Assembly (NCBI GenBank): GCA_037957365.1 | Contig: JARHVA010004251.1 | Location: forward strand, 626,001 to 690,000 | Length of the DNA stretch: 64,000 nt | Source: Torreya grandis | Lineage: Eukaryota; Streptophyta; Pinopsida; Cupressales; Taxaceae | Direction: 5' to 3' | Shown: in pieces, positions 58,616 to 64,000 of the stretch | Layout of the letters: every line of letters starts with the position of its first letter | How positions within the stretch are numbered: position 1 is the stretch's first letter | Program-made: the position numbers and the translations under genes | The notes under the pieces: model-generated | Told to the model about the DNA's origin: nothing | What the model saw: only the letters and a program-made list of their open reading frames with translations | The model's database searches: none

Positions 58616-60041
58616 CCATTAGAAATTAAGTAGTTGAGAAATTTGCAATCCACATATATAAAAATGGACACATAAAGTATATAGGTGTATGTGCAGATAA
58701 CCTAGCAAGAATATAGATGTTTGCATAATGTGAACAAATGCATTTATATGAAAATAGTGATGTATTTCATTAAATTATAATGTGGTTATACCAGTCTTAA
58801 TTGATTGGAAAATAGGTAGATGATGTTGAGTGCCAATTAATTGTGTTAATGGAATTTGTTTAAAAAGTTGGAATTTAATGTGAAATTCTTGATTTTGTTT
58901 ACTTTCATTATAATACATGTGAAAGGTATTTACACAAGAACTTGTTGAAACTTGACTATCTTAAATATTTTTTTGGGTAAGTAAATTACTAGTAATAAGG
59001 CCTTATTTTGAAATGGATGTTTGGTTGTTATTGGAACTTAAGAAAATATAACACTGGGTTTTTTATGTTAGTATAAAAAATGTGATTAATTCATGTATGA
59101 TTCCTTTGTATTTAAATACTATGGTATTAGTTTGGAGATCTATATGAGAAACCATGGATTCTTGTATATGATTTAATAAGTGAATTATGTTATTAATGAC
59201 ACTAAGAAAGTAATTCTGTGAGAAGGATTTCATGCACTTAGATTCAACAATACACAAAATAAATGAAATCAGATTAGGTTATGTATGTGAGTGTGATTGA
59301 TCTGAGTGATCTTCAAACTATATGAGAACTTTATCCAGAGTAATGTTTATAGTTATAAATTATCATTTCACCTATTTGTTTTAAATGCATGTATGTAAAA
59401 TATCATGTTAGAATAGAATTATTTATGATATGTTGCATGTAATGGTTATCTTACAACACATGGGTTCTAGTTGACTTCTCGATACTTACACTGTTATCAT
59501 CTGATCATACGTGAATGGAGGTCCATTCAAAATTGGACAATTGTGTGGGGGATCTATGGTCTGTGATTGGTGTGGAAAATCACTCTGATAATTCTCTCCC
59601 TCTCCTCCAATAGTCAACCAATAGAGACTTTTACTCATGATTACATATTGTATATTGGCAAGTTTATGAATACTCATTTATTTCATGTAACATTATATAA
59701 ACATATATTCATACTCTATAACTTTATATTATTGTAATATTATTACATTTCATCATTCAATAGTTGGCTACTCTTATTATATAATTAATAATATAAACTT
59801 TCAACAGTTGGCTGAGATAATATGTTGTAGATTTATAATTTGTAATGAGTTAGTTATGTATTTTAACTTGTTAATTGATCATTAACTAAATGAATCAAAC
59901 TAAATATATGAATTTTAGATGCATTTAGTTAAAGATCAAGTATCTTAACTTTAGCTGAGATTAATCTAGTTTGGATTAGTGTACTAAAATGTGATTTTTT
60001 TATACCTAATATTAGTTAAACCTTGTGGGGTTCTAACATTA

Positions 60042-60053
60042 TGGTATCAGAGT
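60042..60053 (+). promoter_or_regulatory. primer binding site of element 6 (initiator tRNA-Met type)
   Basis: TGGTATCAGAGT, three bases after the LTR end CTAACA. It matches the common plant TGGTATCAGAGC at 11 of 12 positions. Confidence 0.85.
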
Positions 60054-60117
60054 TGAGACTCAAGCTCTAGGACTTAATGAGTCTACTAACATATTTGTAT
60101 CCTCTTGTTAATTATAA

Positions 60118-61210
60118 ATGAGAATGGTGCATATTAGACTTATAGGTAAGGGTACTTTAAATACTAACCCTCCATTCGATCCAAATTAGTTTGTTGTAGA
60201 GAAAGCTATAAGGTTGGATCAGAACCTTGTAGCCATACACAAAAATAGGGACTAAATCATAGCCTTAGACTAGGAAGTTCATGGATATGATAAGGAAATC
60301 AATCAAGAAGATCTTGAAAAACACCCTTCTCAATAAGAAGTTAATCAAGAGCATAGACATGAAGAGGTACAATAAGATATGAGGGCTCGTGTAGATATAG
60401 AGCTTGCATGGTACATGGAGAAAGTTAATCCTCTTAAGTTTGATGGAACTATGTTAGGGGATGGTGTAGAAGCCTAGTTGATAAAAATGGAAAAGTAATT
60501 TGAGATCTGTAATTACTCAAAAGTCACCAAGGTAGTTTAAGCAACATATCAACTTGCTAGAGAAGCAACAATATGGTGGGCAAACAAGAAGCTCAAGATG
60601 AATCTCAACTCCACTACTAACACATGGGAGCAATTAGTAGTTTTGTTAAGATCATGATGTTTTCCCCAACTATATTTTGACCAAAAGTTGATGGATTTAT
60701 CAAATCTAAAATAGGAAGATCTTTCAGTGAATGAATACTAGGAGTAGTTCACTAATCTCCTAAAATATATTCTTTAGTATCAGGTAGATGAAAGGTTTCA
60801 TATTTAAAAGTTTATTATGGGATTAAATACCCAAATATGATGTGAGGTAGATGTGTATGGGTTGTCTACGATGGATCAATTTTTTGAGAAGGTAGTAAAT
60901 CAAGAGATAAAGCTAAAGTCTCTTTCTTAGGTCAGATAAAAACTCAAGAAGTTTGGAGGGTCCAAACCCACTCTTAAATGAAGAACTGGAAAAGGAAAAA
61001 AAAATTCAAAAACCAGTTCAAGAATCATAATTCTAAATTTCGTAACTTCTTAGATAATAAGAAAATGAATGGTGGGTTCAAGACTGGTTTCAAGGGAAAC
61101 TAGTAGTCTAAAATACAAGGACCACCTAGTGGATGTTTCATCTATGGGGGTGATCACTATGCTAGGGAATGTACTCAAGAAAAGTCAGAAGGTAAAGCTA
61201 AGGGTACTGT
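60118..61210 (+). pseudogene. gag of element 6
   Basis: It starts at the ATG at 60118 (MRMVHIRLIGKGTLNTN). The capsid section includes MEKVNPLKFDGTMLGDGVEA near 60415-60475, ATYQLAREATIWWANKKLK near 60545-60600 and VNEYxxFTNLLKY near 60730. A CCHC knuckle near 61132-61175 reads CFIYGGDHYAREC, with the second Cys changed to Tyr. There are more than ten stops. Confidence 0.85.
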
Positions 61211-61289
61211 GCAACAAAGAATTTTTTGATAGAGAATCCATTCAAATATTAACAATTGTCATGAGGATTGTCAAGTCTCACCTATTGAG

Positions 61290-61620
61290 GTTACAAGTAA
61301 TATTTTTGGTCATCCCATTTCCATTTTGATTGACACTAGAGTTACAAAAAAATTTATTTCTCCTCAAATGCTAAATAAGTTGTCTAGGAAAGTTGGTATA
61401 ATGGTAAATGCATGGTTAGGGGAATATGAGAATGAGGCCAAGGTCAAAGTTGATAGGTACTTATTTAAAACTAAGGTTGAATTGATTGAATTCACATTGA
61501 TAATGGATCTTTATACAACACCACTGGGATCATATGATGTGATCTTAGGGGTATATTAGCTTGTTAAGCATAAAACTAAGGTAGATTATTATATTAAGAA
61601 GGCAGAATGTTAGGATTATT
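61290..61620 (+). pseudogene. protease of element 6
   Basis: HPISILIDTRVTKKFISPQM near 61308-61368. The Asp is kept, but the family's Ser-Gly is replaced by Thr-Arg. The open part 61326-61559 ends with YDVILGVY, the usual flap-side C-terminal motif (DVILGM-type). Confidence 0.85.
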
Positions 61621-61919
61621 TTGCAAATCAAACATAAATTCAAGGTGATAAAATGGATTTAAAACTTGGGAAAATTTTTACAATTTAGCTTAAGAAGGAT
61701 CACAGAAAAGGATGTTAGGCATTTATTGTTAAAATAAATGGGATGAAATAATCTAAGGAATCATCCATCAAAGATTATCCTTTTCTTATGAACTTTCAAG
61801 ACATGTTTCTAGAGGAAGTTTGGGCTTATCACCCAAATGAGAGTTTGATTTCTTGATAAACATAATATCTAGTTCACAAACGTAGTCCAAAGTACCCTAT
61901 AGGATGGTGACTACATAAT

Positions 61920-62640
61920 TGGTCAAGTTAAAATCTCAACTACATGAGTTGTTATCTAAGGGGTTGATTCAACCTAGTGTGTCATCATGGGGTGCACCAG
62001 TGGTGTTTGTTAAGAAGAATAATGATACTCTTTGCCTGTGTATTGATTGAAAGATGTTGAACAAAGTGTCTATCAAGAACATGTACCCATTACTTTACAT
62101 TAATGATATTTTAGATCAAATGCATGGGGAAATAGTTTTCTCTAAGATATATCTCTAAGTGGGGTACCATCAATTGAGAATCAGAGAAGAAGATATTCCC
62201 AAAATAGTGTTCAAAACTTGTTATGGACACTATGAATTTATAGTGCTTCCTTTTGGGTTAAAAAATACTCCTAAAACATTCATGAATCTCATGAACAATG
62301 TGTTTAGGGATTATCTAGACCATTTTAGGTTATTTTTTATGGATGATATCCTCATTTATTATAAGAATGAGGAAGAACATCTACAACATTTGGAGTTGGT
62401 TTTTCAAAATTTGTGGAAGCATAAATTATATGGTAAGTTGTCCAAGTGTGCATTATTCTAGAGGAAATTGCAATATTTGGGGCACATTATCTCCATAGAT
62501 ATAATTTTAGTCGATTAAGTGAAGATAAGAACCATAATGGAGAGGCTAACACCTAAAAATGTGCATGAAGTGAGAAGTTTTATGAGATTGCCAAGTTATT
62601 ACAAGAAATCTATTGTAAATTTATCAAAAATAGCTAACCA
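61920..62640 (+). pseudogene. reverse transcriptase of element 6
   Basis: [20 protein letters not shown] near 61980-62040, a stop, KMLNKVSIKNMYPL, then the open part 62159-62461 with GYHQLRIREEDIPKIVFKT and HYEFIVLPFGLKNTPKTFMN. The catalytic motif FMDD is at 62336-62347, intact in its two Asp. LGHIIS follows near 62478. Stops interrupt at 62155 and 62460. Confidence 0.93.
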
Positions 62641-63130
62641 AATTACCTCTCTTAAACATAAGAATTAGATTTTTATCTAGTCAGACAACTGCAAAAAATC
62701 CTTTCAAAATATAAAAAGGAGGCTTACTTCATCACCTATGTTGAGATTTTCTAATCTTAATGATCAATTCTCAGTGATTACATATGCATCTAGGGATGGT
62801 ATTGGAGGAGTCCTTATGCAATATGGTTCAGTTGTAGCATATTATTCCAAGAATATCAAGCCATATAAGGAAAATTATGCCCCATATAATCTAGAACTTA
62901 TTATAATAGTGGATGCCTTGCAAATTTAGAGGGATTATCTATTGGGAAAGTTATTTGATCTCAAAACTAACAACTTGGGGCTCAAATAAATCTTCACCCA
63001 ATCAAAATTGAATGCTCATCAAATATGATGGTTAGAGTTTTTATCTGATTATGATTTTGATATTAGCAACATCAAAGGTAAAAAAATAGAGTTTTAGACA
63101 AACTTAGTCGTAGAAGGTACATAGTAGCTT
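62641..63130 (+). pseudogene. RNase H of element 6
   Basis: The 62738-62929 open part carries FSVITYASRDGIGGVLMQYG, with Ala-Ser at the family's first Asp position. VVAYYSKNIKPYKENYAPYN and LELIIIVDALQ follow. Later parts near 62940-63080 are decayed. Confidence 0.88.
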
Positions 63131-63199
63131 TGGCTACTATCTGAAGTAATTTCCATAAACAGGTAATTAAATTCTCCCCTAGAGATGAAATATATGAGT

Positions 63200-64000
63200 A
63201 TATTAAGAAAACTTTGTCAAAGGATGCTTAAAACCCTAAATTTAAAGGATTTAAGTTGGATAATGATGGTATTCTGAGGTACAATAGAAAAAAATATGTA
63301 CCTGATAGAGAGAATTTGAGGAGTACAATGCTAAAAGAATTACACAATGCCCCTTATCCAGGTCATACGGGAGTGACTAAGCTCATGGATGAGTTAAGAC
63401 CTCTCTATTTATATAAGATAATTAAAAATGATGCAAAAAAATTTATGTCTTAATGTTTAGAGTGTTAGTGTGTGAAGGCTGAACATGTGCATCTAGCAAG
63501 ATTGTTATATCCTCATGATATACCATAATGGAAGTGGTAGGTAATTAGTATAGATTTTGTCCAAGGGTTGCCATTATCACAAAATTGATATGACATGATC
63601 TTCGTAGTAGTTTAAAAACTAACCAAGGTAGCTCACTTCATATCGAGTAATCTAACGGATGATGCACCCATGCTTGTGAAAATATTTTTGAAAGAGGTGT
63701 ATCGGTTACATGGGTTTCTAGATAAGATCATTTTGATGAAGATCTGAGAATGACATCTAGGTTTTTGTTGACTCCAAATTTAGATTTGGGCATAGTTGAC
63801 TTTAGTACTTCATATCATCTGGAAACAAATAGATAAATAGATAGGGTAAACCAAGTTCTAGAATATATTCTTTGAATGTATTGCATGGATCAACAATACA
63901 AGCGGGAGGAGTATCTTCCACTAGTAGAGTTTGATTATAATAAATCTTACCAATCAAATTTAAATATGGCTCTATGGCTCTATGTGAAACTTTGTATAGA
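63200..64000 (+). pseudogene. integrase of element 6 (cut by window end)
   Basis: The zinc region at 63256-63480 has LHNAPYPGHTGVTKLMDELR, then stop, CLEC, stop, CVKAEHVH. The core begins with ISIDFVQGLPLSQN near 63550, keeping the first catalytic Asp. It continues through KLTKVAHFI near 63620, with a frame change near 63745. The last recognisable part is EEYLPLVEFDYNKSYQSNLN near 63905-63965. Confidence 0.88.

Larger units (their letters stand above)
56760..60038 (+). repeat. candidate 5' LTR of element 6 (start uncertain)
   Basis: The end is well set: TTCTAACA at 60038 directly precedes the primer site. The start cannot be fixed because no partner is in the window. No coding was recognised in 3.3 kb. 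It contains a (TA)n run at 58582-58614 and a loosely repeated section at about 57470-57790. Confidence 0.5.
60039..64000 (+). mobile_element. Ty3/gypsy element 6 (chromovirus-like) body, runs off the right edge
   Basis: Plus-strand order: primer site, gag with knuckle, protease, RT, RNase H, zinc region, integrase core. There is only one RNase H and none between protease and RT, unlike elements 1-4. The sequence style is that of plant chromoviruses. The end of integrase, any chromodomain and the 3' LTR lie outside. Confidence 0.88.

Noticed and set aside
59486..59677. Minus-strand ORF in the presumed element 6 LTR
   Set aside because: Short, no similarity recognised, and in a gene-free AT-rich LTR-like region.
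1..64000. tRNA, rRNA or host exons
   Set aside because: No cloverleaf with conserved A/B-box spacing, no rRNA-like GC-rich blocks and no exon-like frames with GT-AG junctions outside transposons were found by reading; a tRNAscan or gene-model search was not possible.

Overview
This window is retrotransposon-derived plant nuclear DNA. It is AT-rich, visibly poor in CG dinucleotides, and built from nested, decayed LTR retrotransposons of the Ty1/copia and Ty3/gypsy superfamilies. I found no host gene, tRNA, rRNA or CRISPR array. Every recognisable coding region belongs to a transposon and is broken by stops, mostly of the kind C-to-T decay creates (TGG to TAG/TGA, CAA/CAG to TAA/TAG). The domain content says land plant. 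The depth of nesting and the decay would suit a large, slowly turning-over genome such as a gymnosperm, but the sequence does not prove that.

Layout. (A) 1-16117 is a minus-strand copia element entering from the left edge (RT start, integrase, protease, gag). It is split by a complete minus-strand gypsy element (element 1, 2914-14722, LTRs about 2.7 kb). The copia leader, tRNA-Met primer site and 5' LTR follow at 14723-16117. (B) About 16118-20440 is a plus-strand gypsy element (element 2) cut on its left by the copia. It is followed by 3.8 kb without genes, an unidentified decayed ORF (24274-25172) and a striking pair of near-perfect palindromes (25870-26761). (C) 27371-33242 is the body of minus-strand gypsy element 3. 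Its 5' LTR of about 6.2 kb is split in two (33243-36716 and 51096-53880) by a complete plus-strand relative, element 4 (36717-51095), which is flanked by a 5-bp target duplication. (D) 53881 to about 56755 is the 5' end of a minus-strand gypsy element (element 5) into which element 3 inserted. (E) About 56760-64000 is a plus-strand chromovirus-like gypsy element (element 6) that runs off the right edge.

How the parts relate. Elements 1-4 share the order gag, protease, RNase H, RT, second RNase H, integrase, which marks a Tat-like gypsy group. The most interesting observation is that the U3 part of the element 3 LTR carries a decayed reading frame of roughly 1,000 codons. Both LTRs of element 4 keep only its two ends, so element 4 looks like a deletion derivative that transposed in that form. 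The palindromic locus at 25.9-26.8 kb has arms differing at only about five positions, far less decayed than its surroundings. It is either recent and potentially small-RNA producing, or an assembly fold-back.
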